From CAZXNF01 sp050741255 (GTDB lineage Bacteria; Pseudomonadota; Gammaproteobacteria; Burkholderiales; SG8-41): DNA of 56,289 bases. The notes beneath the pieces are model-generated. The model did not search any database and was not told where the DNA came from. It worked only from the letters and a program-made list of their open reading frames with translations. Positions 8,519 through 16,776 of this stretch are shown piece by piece. Numbering within the stretch: the stretch's first letter is position 1; every line of letters begins with the position of its first letter. A program made the translations under genes and the position numbers. The DNA lies in contig JBOIEQ010000008.1 in the NCBI GenBank assembly GCA_050741255.1, forward strand, positions 1 through 56,289, written 5' to 3'.

Positions 8519-9700
8519 TCAGGCCACGCGGCACAGCAACCCCTTGAGGTATTCGCCCTCGGGGAATTCCAGCGCCACCGGATGATCCGCACCCGCCGAC
8601 AGGTGCTGCACGAAGTGCGCATTCACGCCGGCATCGAGCGCCGCGCCCGCCACGATCTTCTGGAACAGCAGGCGGTCGATCGCGCCGGAGCAGGAGAACG
8701 TGAACAGCAACCCACCCGGTCGCAGCAATTTGAAGGCGAGCAGGTTCACATCCTTGTAGGCGCGTGCCGCGCGCGGCACGCTCGCCGCCGTCGGCGCGAA
8801 CTTCGGCGGGTCCATCACGATGAGGTCGTACTGCCGTCCCTCGTCGCGCAGCCGGCGCAGCGTCTGAAAAGCGTCGCCTTCCATTCTTGTATATCCGCGC
8901 GTTTCGCTATCAAAGCTGTTCAACGCCAGATTCCGCTCCAGCCGGTCGAGCGCGGGCACCGAACTCTCCACCGCCGTCGCATGCGTGGCCCCGCCCAGCA
9001 GTGCGTTCACGCTGAAGCCGCCGGTATAGGCAAAGCAGTCGAGCACCTCGCGGCTTTCCGCGAGGTCGCGCACCAGCGCCCGATTGTCGCGCTGGTCGAG
9101 GTAGAACCCCGTCTTGTGCCCGCCCGCGACATCGAGCTCGTAAGCTGCGCCGCGTTCGTGGATGACCTTGGTCGCCACCAGCGGTTCGCCGCGCAGGTGC
9201 TGGCTGCGCGGTTCCAGCCCTTCGTGCGCCATCGCCTCCGCATCGGACCGTTCATAGAGCGTGCGCGGCGCGACAACGTGCTCCAGGGCGTCGGCGATCG
9301 CGCCGCGCCAGCGGTCCGCGCCGGCGCTGGTGAGCTGCACCACGACGATGTCGCCGTAGCGGTCGACGATCACGCCGGGCAACCCGTCCGATTCCCCATG
9401 CACCAGCCGCAGCGTGTCGGTCGCCGGGACCAGCGCCGCCCGCAGCGCGCACGCACGGGCGATGCGCGCCTCGAAAAATGCGGCGTCAATCACCCGCGGC
9501 GTCCAGTCCCACACGCGCGCCACGATCTGCGAGTGCGGACTGTAGGCGGCGACCGCCAGGAACTCGCCCTGCGCGGTGACCACCTCGAGCGTGTCCCCCA
9601 TCGCCGGCTTGCCCTCGATGCGGTGTACCGCGCCCGAGAACACCCACGGGTGGCGGCGCCTGAGCGATTTCTCGCGGCCTGCTTTCAGAATGAGTTTCAT
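8519..9700 (-). CDS. rlmI: 23S rRNA (cytosine1962-C5)-methyltransferase RlmI family
   Basis: 393 residues: an N-terminal PUA-like domain (LKAGREKSLRRRHPWVFSGAVHRIEG), an EEHEE-like linker and a class I SAM methyltransferase domain with VLDCFAYTGGFSVNALLGGATHATAVESS (SAM site), DAFQTLRRL and the catalytic region DLIVMDPPKFAP followed by LFTFSCSG. RlmI methylates C5 of C1962 in 23S rRNA. The ATG at 9700 matches the family N-terminus; the longer open frame runs into xerC and is spurious. It is separated from xerC by an inverted repeat. Confidence 0.92.
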   Translation of the reverse strand: MKLILKAGREKSLRRRHPWVFSGAVHRIEGKPAMGDTLEVVTAQGEFLAVAAYSPHSQIVARVWDWTPRVIDAAFFEARIARACALRAALVPATDTLRLVHGESDGLPGVIVDRYGDIVVVQLTSAGADRWRGAIADALEHVVAPRTLYERSDAEAMAHEGLEPRSQHLRGEPLVATKVIHERGAAYELDVAGGHKTGFYLDQRDNRALVRDLAESREVLDCFAYTGGFSVNALLGGATHATAVESSVPALDRLERNLALNSFDSETRGYTRMEGDAFQTLRRLRDEGRQYDLIVMDPPKFAPTAASVPRAARAYKDVNLLAFKLLRPGGLLFTFSCSGAIDRLLFQKIVAGAALDAGVNAHFVQHLSAGADHPVALEFPEGEYLKGLLCRVA

Positions 9701-9714
9701 CAATTCGGTTTTTT

Positions 9715-9819
9715 GCCGCCAAGACGCCAAGCGCGCCAAGGAGACAAAAGAAAGTGTTCCTGCGACGGGTTGTGCCGATACTGGCCTGGTTTTCTTGGCG
9801 GCCTTGGCGTCTTGGCGGC
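9715..9819. repeat. Inverted repeat with 26-bp arms between rlmI and xerC
   Basis: Left arm 9715-9740 begins GCCGCCAAGACGCCAAG; right arm 9794-9819 is its reverse complement except for about three central bases. The 53-nt loop is non-coding. The GCCAAGACGCCAAG module is the kind of interspersed intergenic repeat seen scattered through proteobacterial genomes. As RNA it would form a strong hairpin just after the xerC stop codon, so it may also end transcription. Confidence 0.75.
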
Positions 9820-10748
9820 TAATTCTTTCTTTTCGCCCTCGGGTGCGCCGCGTCGTACACCTTCGCGAGATGCTGGAAGTCGAGATGGGTATAGACCTGC
9901 GTCGTCGAGATGCTCGCATGCCCCAGCATCTCCTGCACCGCCCGCAGGTCACCCGATGATTGCAACACGTGGGACGCGAAGGAATGCCGCAGCATGTGCG
10001 GATGGACGTGCTGCGGCAGGCCCAGCTTCAGTGCCCACGTTTTCAGCCGCGTCTGCACCTGGCGCGCGCCGAGGCGCGTGCCGTCGCGGCTGACGAACAG
10101 CGCCGTCTCGCCCGCTTTCGCCAGTTGCTCGCGCCGCGGAAGCCACGCCTCGATGGCCTCCCGCGCGTGGCGGCCCACCGGCACGATGCGGGTCTTCGCG
10201 CCTTTGCCGGTCACGCGCACGGTGCCCTCCGCGAAATTGAGGTCGTCGGGCGCGAGCGACACCAGTTCGGCGAGCCGCAGGCCCGAGGAATAGAACAGCT
10301 CGACGATCGCCCGGTCGCGCGCGGCGAGCGCGTCGTCTCCCGGCAGATTCATCAGCCGTCCCGCCTCATCCGGCGACAGCACATGCGGCAGCGCCTTTTT
10401 GGTCTTCGGCGCACGCAATCCGGCGCAGGGATTGTGCGTATAGCCGTGGTCGCGCGCGAGCCAGCGGAAGAAGCCGCGCCAGGCGGACAACATGCGGGCA
10501 AGACTTTTGCCGTCAAGCCCTTTGCCGTGCAGGTGCGCGATCGCGCGGCGCAGGTGATGGATCTGCAGGTCGGCGAGCGCGGTGCCCGTCGTAGCGGCGA
10601 ACAGGGCCCGCAGGTCGCGGGCATAGTTTTCGACGGTCAGCGGCGACAGCCGCCGCTCGGTGGTGAGGTGCGCGAGGTAACCGTCGAGGAGACGGACCGT
10701 GGCTGGGGCGGGAACCGGCGCCGGTGCGGACGTTGCGCCGGCCGCCAC
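9819..10748 (-). CDS. xerC: Tyrosine recombinase XerC
   Basis: 309 residues from GTG 10748 (TTG 10754 is an alternative that overlaps the DUF484 stop). An N-terminal SAM-like core-binding domain (LLDGYLAHLTTERRLSPLTVENYARDL) is followed by the catalytic domain with the recombinase residues: Arg in SSGLRLAEL, Lys in VTGKGAKTRIVP, His/Arg in HPHMLRHSFASH, His in MLGHASI and nucleophile Tyr in TTQVYTHLD. XerC with XerD resolves chromosome dimers at dif. The DUF484-xerC order is a normal proteobacterial arrangement, so this is the housekeeping copy and not a phage integrase. Confidence 0.93.
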   Translation of the reverse strand: MAAGATSAPAPVPAPATVRLLDGYLAHLTTERRLSPLTVENYARDLRALFAATTGTALADLQIHHLRRAIAHLHGKGLDGKSLARMLSAWRGFFRWLARDHGYTHNPCAGLRAPKTKKALPHVLSPDEAGRLMNLPGDDALAARDRAIVELFYSSGLRLAELVSLAPDDLNFAEGTVRVTGKGAKTRIVPVGRHAREAIEAWLPRREQLAKAGETALFVSRDGTRLGARQVQTRLKTWALKLGLPQHVHPHMLRHSFASHVLQSSGDLRAVQEMLGHASISTTQVYTHLDFQHLAKVYDAAHPRAKRKN

Positions 10749-10750
10749 GA

Positions 10751-11401
10751 TCAAATCAGCAACCGTGCGAGCGTGGTGCTGACGATATCGCCCAGACGCT
10801 TGAGGTACAGCGTGCCCATTTCGGGGTAGAAGCGCTGCGCGTCCTCGCTCCCCAGCGCGAGCAGTCCGAGCGTGCGTCCGCCGTCGCGCAGCGGCACGTA
10901 GGCGAAGGACTTGAGCCGGGGACCGTCCTCGCCGAACCATTCCAGGGTATTGAGCATGGCGTGGCCGGTGCAATGCGCGTCGGCCAGCGATTCGGCGAAC
11001 TGGCGCACTTCAGGGCTGACGGGCGCGGCCTCGGCCACGGCGGCATCCGCATCCGCGTACCACAGCCGCAGGGCGGTGTGCGGCACGGCAAAGGTTTCGC
11101 CCATCTCGTAGCGCAGCGCGCGCGTCAGCGATTCCATGTCGCGGGCGCCGACCAGCGCCAGCGTCGCGCGGTGCAGCTTGTCGCTGATGGCGTCGTTTTC
11201 TTCGCCGTACTGGATCAGTTCGGAGAGCTTGGACTCCAGCAGTTTGCTCTTCTCGCGGAGCGTGACCATCTGCCGCTCGGAGATCGGGATGGCGCGCCCG
11301 CCGTGCGGATGCGGCACGGTGATGGTAGCCAGCATTTCGGCGTACTGGTCGAAGAACTCGGGGTGGTCCTGCAGGTAACGGGCAACGGCGTCGGGAGTCA
11401 T
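10751..11401 (-). CDS. DUF484 family protein
   Basis: 216 residues. The N-terminus MTPDAVARYLQDHPEFFDQYAEML is the family signature, a predicted coiled coil follows (SERQMVTLREKSKLLESKLSELIQYGEEND), and the C-terminal half is GAF-like (FAYVPLRDGGRTLGLLALGSEDAQRFYPEMGTLYLKRLGDIV). Its role is unknown; it is nearly always found between dapF and xerC, as here. The gap to dapF is 4 nt and the stop overlaps possible xerC starts, so the three form one transcript. Confidence 0.93.
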   Translation of the reverse strand: MTPDAVARYLQDHPEFFDQYAEMLATITVPHPHGGRAIPISERQMVTLREKSKLLESKLSELIQYGEENDAISDKLHRATLALVGARDMESLTRALRYEMGETFAVPHTALRLWYADADAAVAEAAPVSPEVRQFAESLADAHCTGHAMLNTLEWFGEDGPRLKSFAYVPLRDGGRTLGLLALGSEDAQRFYPEMGTLYLKRLGDIVSTTLARLLI

Positions 11402-11405
11402 GTTT

Positions 11406-12242
11406 TTATGGTTGGAGATCGATCTCGCCTTGGAAAACGGTTTCCGCGGGGCCGGTCATCAGCACCGGCGTTCTTTCGCCGCGCCATGATACCCCGAGGT
11501 CGCCGCCGCGCGTAGTGATCGTGACCTCCGCGTCGAGCAGGCCACGCAGGATGCCGGCCACGGCCGCCGCGCAGGCGCCGGTGCCGCAGGCGAGCGTCTC
11601 CCCCGCGCCGCGCTCCCAGACGCGGAGCTTCACGTGGCCGCGGTCCGCCACCTGCGCGTAGCCCGCGTTCACCCGCTGCGGGAAGCGTGCGTGGCATTCG
11701 ATCAGTGGCCCTTCGGTCATTACGGGTGCGGCCTCCACGTCGGGCACGAACCGGACCGCATGCGGATTGCCCATCGACAGAACGCTGATGTCCCGTGTCG
11801 TGCCGCCCACCTCGAGCGCGTAGACCGGGTCGCGGCGCGGGGCGGTAAACGGAATGTCGGCGGGCTCGAAGCGCGGCACGCCCATGTCCACGGTGACACG
11901 ACCGTCCGCCTCCAGACGCGGTTCGATCACGCCGCTGGCGGTGCCGACGCGGATGACCGTTTTGTCGGTCAGTCCCTGCTCGCGCACGAAGCGCACGAAG
12001 CAGCGTGCACCGTTGCCGCACTGCTCGACCTCGCCGCCGTCGGCGTTGAAGATCCGGTAGTGAAAATCGGTGCCCGGCGCGCGCGCGGCCTCCACCAGCA
12101 GGAGCTGGTCGCAGCCCACGCCGAAGTGGCGATCGGCGATGCGACGCACCTGGTCCGCGGACAACACGATTTTCTGGCGTACGCCGTCGAACACGACGAA
12201 GTCGTTGCCGAGGCCCTGCATCTTGGTGAACTTCAGTTTCAT
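11406..12242 (-). CDS. dapF: Diaminopimelate epimerase
   Basis: 278 residues starting MKLKFTKMQGLGNDFVV, the conserved start; the 8-codon upstream extension is not conserved-looking. DapF converts LL- to meso-diaminopimelate for peptidoglycan and lysine synthesis with two active-site cysteines. These appear in EVEQCGNGARCFVRFV and ETLACGTGACAAAVAG. SMGNPHAVRFV and the C-terminal GEIDLQP region also fit. It heads the dapF-DUF484-xerC unit and lies 24 nt after the GNAT gene. Confidence 0.95.
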   Translation of the reverse strand: MKLKFTKMQGLGNDFVVFDGVRQKIVLSADQVRRIADRHFGVGCDQLLLVEAARAPGTDFHYRIFNADGGEVEQCGNGARCFVRFVREQGLTDKTVIRVGTASGVIEPRLEADGRVTVDMGVPRFEPADIPFTAPRRDPVYALEVGGTTRDISVLSMGNPHAVRFVPDVEAAPVMTEGPLIECHARFPQRVNAGYAQVADRGHVKLRVWERGAGETLACGTGACAAAVAGILRGLLDAEVTITTRGGDLGVSWRGERTPVLMTGPAETVFQGEIDLQP

Positions 12243-12266
12243 GTCACCGCAATCGCCGTTCCGCAA

Positions 12267-12791
12267 TCAAACATTGCACACCATTACGTAATCATCCATC
12301 ACGAAGCCGTTGCCGATGTCCTTGACGACTGCGGACTCGATTGCGAAGCCATGCTTGCGGTAGGCGGCAATCGCGCCGGCGTTGCGTTTGTTCACCGCCA
12401 GCAGGAGGCGGCCGCACCCGCACCGGCGCGCGGCTTCGCCAATATGATCGAGCAGCCATCCGCCCAGCCCCGCGCGTTGCCGCGCGGTATCCACATACAG
12501 CTTGTCGAGCTTCATTTCTCCGCGCACCCCGGTCAGAAAGTAGTTCGCGAATGCGGCCAACCGTCCATTCTCGGTGAGCGTATCCCACCACACACCGTCG
12601 CGGGCCAGGTCCCTGCGGATCGCCGCGGCCCGGTAACGTTGCGCCAGCATAGTGTTGATCTGCCGGGGCGTGATGATACCGGGGTAATGCGCGCGCCAGA
12701 CTTTGTGCGCAAGCCTGATCACTGCCTCCGCGTCGGTGGCCGCGAGCGGCGCGATTACCACCGTGCGCCGCACCGCTGCGTCACGCGTCAT
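12267..12791 (-). CDS. GNAT-family N-acetyltransferase
   Basis: 174 residues with the GNAT fold: LAAFANYFL (strand 4), EMKLDKLYVDTARQRAGLGGWLLDHIGEAARRCGCGRLLLAVNKRNAGAIAAYRKHGF. The acetyl-CoA pyrophosphate loop is QRAGLG in RQRAGLGGWLL. The substrate cannot be predicted. The start at 12791 overlaps the end of the acyltransferase gene by 11 nt; the longer frame lies inside that gene. Confidence 0.85.
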   Translation of the reverse strand: MTRDAAVRRTVVIAPLAATDAEAVIRLAHKVWRAHYPGIITPRQINTMLAQRYRAAAIRRDLARDGVWWDTLTENGRLAAFANYFLTGVRGEMKLDKLYVDTARQRAGLGGWLLDHIGEAARRCGCGRLLLAVNKRNAGAIAAYRKHGFAIESAVVKDIGNGFVMDDYVMVCNV

Positions 12792-13656
12792 ACGGACTCG
12801 CTTCGCCAGGCGGGCGGGTCTTGAAGCGCCGGTGCAGCCAGTAGTACTGCTCCGGCATCTCGCGCACACGCGCCTCGATGAAGGCATTCAGCCGGCGCGC
12901 GTCGGCTTCGAGGTCATCGGTCGGGAACTGCGTCCACGCCGGATAGAACTGCAGCACGTAACCCGCTGCACCCGGCAATTGCCGGGTGATCGCCGGCACC
13001 ACCTTCGCACGTCCGAGCTGCGCGAGCCGGGACAGGCCGGTGATGGTTGCCGCCGGCACGCCGAAGAAGGGTACGAACACCGCGTCGCGGCTGCCGAAGT
13101 CCATGTCGGGCAGGTAGTAGAAGGGGATGCGCTGCTTCAGCGCGCGCGCGATGCCACGGACGCCGTCCTGCCGCGACAGCAGTGTGGAGTTCCCGAAGCG
13201 GGTGCGCCCGTGCAGGATCAGGCGGTCGAACACTTCGCTCTTCTGTTTGCTGTACATGGACGCGCCGCCGAACTCGGCAATGATGCGGCTGCCGCCCATG
13301 TCGAGACCGATGAAGTGCGGGCACAGCCAGATCACCGGCTCGTCGCGCACCGCCTGCCAGTGTTCGAGGCCCTCGATGCGCACGAAGCGCCGGATGCGCG
13401 CGCGCGAACCCCAGAACAGGATCACGTGCTCGAGCGCGGCGCGGCCGGCGGCCCTGAAATGTGCGCGCGCGAGCCGCCCCCGCGCCGCTTCGTCGAGCTC
13501 GGGAAAACACAGCCGCAGGTTGGTCAACACCACCCGCCGGCGCGCGCGGCCGATGGCATAGAAGGCCATGCCGGCCACCTGCCCGAGCGGCGCGAGCAGC
13601 GCCAGCGGCAGCCAGTGCAGGCACCAGAGGACAGCGACGGCGAAGCGGGCAAGCAT
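12781..13656 (-). CDS. LpxL/LpxM-type lysophospholipid (lipid A) acyltransferase
   Basis: 291 residues. An N-terminal membrane anchor (about 1-28) precedes an HtrB/LpxL domain with NLRLCFPELDEAARGRLARAHF, the HX4D catalytic motif in CPHFIGLD and the PDMDFG-VFVPFFGVPAAT segment. These enzymes add secondary acyl chains to Kdo-lipid IVA in the inner membrane. Placement beside metK, divergently, is typical of betaproteobacteria. The exact position specificity (LpxL or LpxM) cannot be read from sequence. Confidence 0.88.
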   Translation of the reverse strand: MLARFAVAVLWCLHWLPLALLAPLGQVAGMAFYAIGRARRRVVLTNLRLCFPELDEAARGRLARAHFRAAGRAALEHVILFWGSRARIRRFVRIEGLEHWQAVRDEPVIWLCPHFIGLDMGGSRIIAEFGGASMYSKQKSEVFDRLILHGRTRFGNSTLLSRQDGVRGIARALKQRIPFYYLPDMDFGSRDAVFVPFFGVPAATITGLSRLAQLGRAKVVPAITRQLPGAAGYVLQFYPAWTQFPTDDLEADARRLNAFIEARVREMPEQYYWLHRRFKTRPPGEASPYDA

Positions 13657-13716
13657 GCGGGGTGAATATTCTTATGTGAATACAGCAGATTGCACCAAAC
13701 GGACGATGCCGCGGAC

Positions 13717-13746
13717 TTCTGAAACCGGGAGGTTATCTGCTAGAAT
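13717..13746 (+). promoter_or_regulatory. Candidate metK promoter
   Basis: A TAGAAT -10 at 13741-13746 has a weak TTCTGA -35 at 13717-13722. The same TAGAAT element is found before ahcY, the macA-like gene and the first Bug gene. The leader would be about 47 nt with no recognised riboswitch fold. Confidence 0.45.
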
Positions 13747-13799
13747 CCGCGCCTTTTCCGACGCCCTGTCTTCCAGAAAATCCCAGAAAAAGCGCCCCC

Positions 13800-14963
13800 A
13801 TGAGCGAATTCCTGTTTACCTCAGAGTCAGTCTCCGAAGGCCATCCGGACAAGATTGCCGACCAGATTTCCGACGCGGTGCTGGATGCGATCTTAGCCCA
13901 GGACAAATACGGCCGGGTCGCCGCCGAAACGCTGGTCGCCACCGGCCTCGTCGTCATGGCGGGCCAGATCACCTTCCGCGGCTCGGTCAATTACGCCGAA
14001 CTCGCGCGCGACGTCATCAAGCGCATCGGCTACGACGATTCCTCCATCGGCTTCGACTACCGTTCGTGCGCGGTGCTCACCGCCTATGACGCGCAGTCGG
14101 TCGACATCGCGCAGGGCGTGGACGAGGGCAAGGGCCTCGATCTCGACCAGGGCGCGGGCGACCAGGGCCTGATGTACGGCTACGCGTGCGACGAAACCCC
14201 GCAGCTGATGCCGCTGCCGATCTATTACGCGCATCGCCTGATGGAACGCCATTCGGAACTGCGCAAGGACGGCCGCCTGAAGTGGCTGCGTCCGGACGCG
14301 AAATCGCAGGTCACCGTCCGCTACGTGGACGGCAAACCGGTCGAGATCGACACCGTCGTCATCTCGACCCAGCACCACCCGGACATTTCGCAGGAGCAGA
14401 TCAAGGAAGCGGTGATCGAGGAGATCGTCAAGCCTGTCATCCCGAAAAACCTGCTGACCAAGAGCGCCAAGTACCTGATCAACCCGACCGGGCGCTTCGT
14501 CATCGGGGGTCCGCTCGGCGACACCGGCCTCACCGGCCGCAAGATCATCGTCGACAGCTACGGCGGCTATTCCCGCCACGGCGGCGGCGCGTTCTCCGGC
14601 AAGGATCCGTCGAAAGTGGACCGCTCGGCCGCCTACGCCGCGCGCCACGTGGCCAAGAACATCGTGGCCGCCGGCCTCGCGCAGAAGTGCGAAGTGCAGG
14701 TGGCCTACGCGATCGGCGTGGCGAAGCCCGTCAGCGTGCTGGTCGACACCTTCGGCACCGGCAAGATCGCCGACGAGAAGATCGGCAAGCTGGTCGAGAA
14801 GCACTTCGACCTGCGGCCGAAAGGCATCATCCAGGCGCTCGACCTGCTGCGCCCGATCTACTTCAAGACCGCCGCCCACGGGCACTTCGGCCGCGACGAG
14901 CCGGAGTTCACTTGGGAACATACCGAAAAAGCCGCCGCACTTAAGGCAGATGCCGGCGTTTGA
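13800..14963 (+). CDS. metK: S-adenosylmethionine synthetase
   Basis: 387 residues, normal length. It makes S-adenosylmethionine from methionine and ATP in the cytoplasm. Signature elements: SVSEGHPDKIADQISDAVLDA, GAGDQGLMYGYACDETP, ISTQHHPD, NPTGRFVIGGPLGDTGLTGRKIIVDSYGG and GGGAFSGKDPSKVDRSAAY, which together carry the ATP, methionine, K+ and Mg2+ ligands. The tail EKAAALKADAGV is echoed just downstream. It is followed by a strong terminator and then by ahcY and metF, which regenerate homocysteine and supply the methyl group, so the block is an activated-methyl-cycle locus. Confidence 0.97.
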   Translation: MSEFLFTSESVSEGHPDKIADQISDAVLDAILAQDKYGRVAAETLVATGLVVMAGQITFRGSVNYAELARDVIKRIGYDDSSIGFDYRSCAVLTAYDAQSVDIAQGVDEGKGLDLDQGAGDQGLMYGYACDETPQLMPLPIYYAHRLMERHSELRKDGRLKWLRPDAKSQVTVRYVDGKPVEIDTVVISTQHHPDISQEQIKEAVIEEIVKPVIPKNLLTKSAKYLINPTGRFVIGGPLGDTGLTGRKIIVDSYGGYSRHGGGAFSGKDPSKVDRSAAYAARHVAKNIVAAGLAQKCEVQVAYAIGVAKPVSVLVDTFGTGKIADEKIGKLVEKHFDLRPKGIIQALDLLRPIYFKTAAHGHFGRDEPEFTWEHTEKAAALKADAGV

Positions 14964-14979
14964 TCCCGGCGGCTTTTCA

Positions 14980-15072
14980 GTGAAGGCTAACTTCGCCAAA
15001 GGCGAAGTCAAGCGAGCAGGGCGCAGCGGCCGAAGCTACAAGGCCGAGGCCCTCAAGGCCGATGCCAAGTAA
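14980..15072 (+). other. Vestigial or tiny ORF echoing the MetK C-terminus
   Basis: A GTG-started 30-codon frame, +1 relative to metK, ends SYKAEALKADAK, closely matching the MetK tail EKAAALKADAG. The two DNA stretches align codon for codon. A perfect hairpin (arms ACTTCGCC and GGCGAAGT around AAA, 14990-15008) lies within it. It may be debris of a small tandem duplication or frame change at the metK 3' end; expression is not implied. It occupies part of the 357-nt gap before ahcY; the rest is terminator, promoter and riboswitch. Confidence 0.35.
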
Positions 15073-15097
15073 GCATCCGGTCACCCGTCCGGTTCGG

Positions 15098-15125
15098 AAA
15101 AGCCCGCTTTGTCTGCGGGCTTTTT
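15098..15125 (+). terminator. Rho-independent terminator after metK
   Basis: Stem AAAAGCCCGC with GCGGGCTTTT around a 7-nt loop, followed by a T-run at 15121-15125. It separates metK transcription from the independently controlled ahcY unit. Confidence 0.9.
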
Positions 15126-15141
15126 CATTTCCCGCACCCGG

Positions 15142-15170
15142 CTGACAGATCGTCCTGACCGGGTTAGAAT
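15142..15170 (+). promoter_or_regulatory. ahcY promoter
   Basis: A -35 CTGACA at 15142-15147 and -10 TAGAAT at 15165-15170 are separated by 17 bp. This puts the transcript start near 15177, just before the riboswitch, as expected for a riboswitch leader. Confidence 0.75.
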
Positions 15171-15182
15171 TCGCGCCCTCTT

Positions 15183-15288
15183 CGCCCCGAGGAGCGTTGC
15201 GACCGGTTCACCGCGCTTTGGCATCAACGCGGACCGGCCAGGCTCGGGGCCCTGCGATCTCCCTCGCAGGCCGCAACGGCGCTCACGA
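15183..15288 (+). promoter_or_regulatory. SAH riboswitch upstream of ahcY
   Basis: The leader carries the SAH aptamer core. CCCCGAG (15185-15191) can pair with CTCGGGG (15243-15249). GAGCGTTGC (15192-15200) pairs with GCAAC and GCTC at 15273-15277 and 15281-15284. An internal hairpin is built on CCGCG/CGCGG, and a second perfect hairpin lies at 15251-15270 (CCTGCGA/TCGCAGG). SAH riboswitches sense S-adenosylhomocysteine and turn on its recycling genes; they occur upstream of ahcY mainly in beta- and gammaproteobacteria. The 3' paired strand ends about 20 nt before the Shine-Dalgarno, so control of ribosome access is plausible. Confidence 0.88.
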
Positions 15289-15320
15289 ACTTTTTTCTGA
15301 ACCATGGAAAGGAGCGCGTG

Positions 15321-16736
15321 ATGAGCGCCGTAATCAAGACCTCCAGCAAGGACTACCACGTCGCCGACATCGGCCAGGCCGACTTCGGGCGCAAGGAAAT
15401 CGCGATCGCCGAGACTGAAATGCCGGGTCTCATGTCGGTGCGCGAGGAATTCAAGAAGGAACAGCCGCTCAAGGGCGCGCGCATCGCCGGGTCGCTCCAC
15501 ATGACCATCCAGACGGCCGTGCTGATCGAGACACTGGCCGCGCTCGGCGCCGACATCCGCTGGGCTTCGTGCAACATCTTCTCGACCCAGGACCACGCCG
15601 CCGCCGCCATCGCCGCACGCGGCATTCCGGTCTTCGCGGTCAAGGGCGAATCGCTGGAGGAGTACTGGGACTACACGCACCGCATCCTGGAATGGTCGGA
15701 CGGCGGCACGCCGAACATGATCCTCGACGACGGCGGCGACGCCACGCTGCTCGTCACGCTCGGCGCGCAGCACGAAAAGAACGGCACGCAGCCGCCCGAA
15801 GGCACGAACGAGGAAGAGCGCATCCTGTTCGCGGCCATGCGCAAGCACCTCAAGGAAAAGCCGGGTTATTACTCGAAGATCCAGGCCAACATCAAGGGCG
15901 TGACCGAAGAAACCACGACCGGCGTGCATCGCCTGTACCAGATGCAGAAGGAAGGCCGCCTGCCCTTCCCCGCCATCAACGTCAACGACTCGGTCACCAA
16001 GTCCAAGTTCGACAACCTCTACGGCTGCCGCGAATCGCTGGTGGACGCGATCAAGCGCGCGACCGACGTGATGATCGCCGGCAAGGTCGCGGTCGTCTGT
16101 GGCTACGGCGACGTCGGCAAGGGCAGCGCCGAAGCGCTGCGCGCACTCTCCGCCCAGGTCTGGGTGACCGAGATCGACCCGATCTGCGCGCTGCAGGCCG
16201 CAATGGAAGGCTTCCGCGTGGTGACCATGGACTACGCCGCCGACAAGGCGGACATTTTCGTCACCGCCACCGGCAACCTTTCCGTCATCAACCATGAGCA
16301 CATGAAGCGCATGCGCCACAACGCGATCGTGTGCAACATCGGCCACTTCGATTCCGAGATCGAGATCGCCGCGATCAAGGCCTACCAGTGGGAGAACATC
16401 AAGCCGCAGGTCGACCATGTGATCTTCCCGGACGGCAAGCGCATCATCGTGCTGGCCGAGGGCCGGCTGGTGAACCTGGGCTGCGGCACCGGCCACCCGT
16501 CATTCGTGATGTCGAATTCCTTCACGAACCAGACGCTGGCGCAGATCGAGCTCTATGCGCATGGCAGCAAGTACAAGAACGAGGTCTACACCCTGCCCAA
16601 GCATCTCGACGAGAAGGTGGCGCGCCTGCACCTGAAAAAACTCGGCGTGGACCTGACGGTGCTGAGCGAAGCGCAGGTGGCGTACCTGAACACGCCGGTG
16701 GACGGGCCGTACAAGCCCGATCACTACCGGTATTGA
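15321..16736 (+). CDS. ahcY: S-adenosylhomocysteine hydrolase
   Basis: 471 residues, the long bacterial form with the roughly 40-residue insert (DATLLVTLGAQHEKNGTQPPEGTNEEER). The enzyme reversibly splits SAH to adenosine and homocysteine, relieving product inhibition of methyltransferases. Visible: DYHVADIGQADFGRKEI start, NAD-binding VVCGYGDVGKGSAEALR, HFDSEIEI, and the C-terminal GPYKPDHYRY that reaches the neighbouring subunit's NAD site. ATG 15321 has AAAGGAG 6-7 nt upstream; the GTG immediately before it is less likely. A 5-codon ORF (ATG 15304) ends at the start codon. Confidence 0.97.
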   Translation: MSAVIKTSSKDYHVADIGQADFGRKEIAIAETEMPGLMSVREEFKKEQPLKGARIAGSLHMTIQTAVLIETLAALGADIRWASCNIFSTQDHAAAAIAARGIPVFAVKGESLEEYWDYTHRILEWSDGGTPNMILDDGGDATLLVTLGAQHEKNGTQPPEGTNEEERILFAAMRKHLKEKPGYYSKIQANIKGVTEETTTGVHRLYQMQKEGRLPFPAINVNDSVTKSKFDNLYGCRESLVDAIKRATDVMIAGKVAVVCGYGDVGKGSAEALRALSAQVWVTEIDPICALQAAMEGFRVVTMDYAADKADIFVTATGNLSVINHEHMKRMRHNAIVCNIGHFDSEIEIAAIKAYQWENIKPQVDHVIFPDGKRIIVLAEGRLVNLGCGTGHPSFVMSNSFTNQTLAQIELYAHGSKYKNEVYTLPKHLDEKVARLHLKKLGVDLTVLSEAQVAYLNTPVDGPYKPDHYRY

Positions 16737-16776
16737 TGAGGAGCGGCGGGCGCCGACCGCGTCCGCCTTCCACGCC

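Noticed and set aside
9701..9952. N-terminal extension of the rlmI frame to 9952
   Set aside because: The extra codons run through the inverted repeat and the end of xerC; RlmI homology begins at the ATG at 9700.
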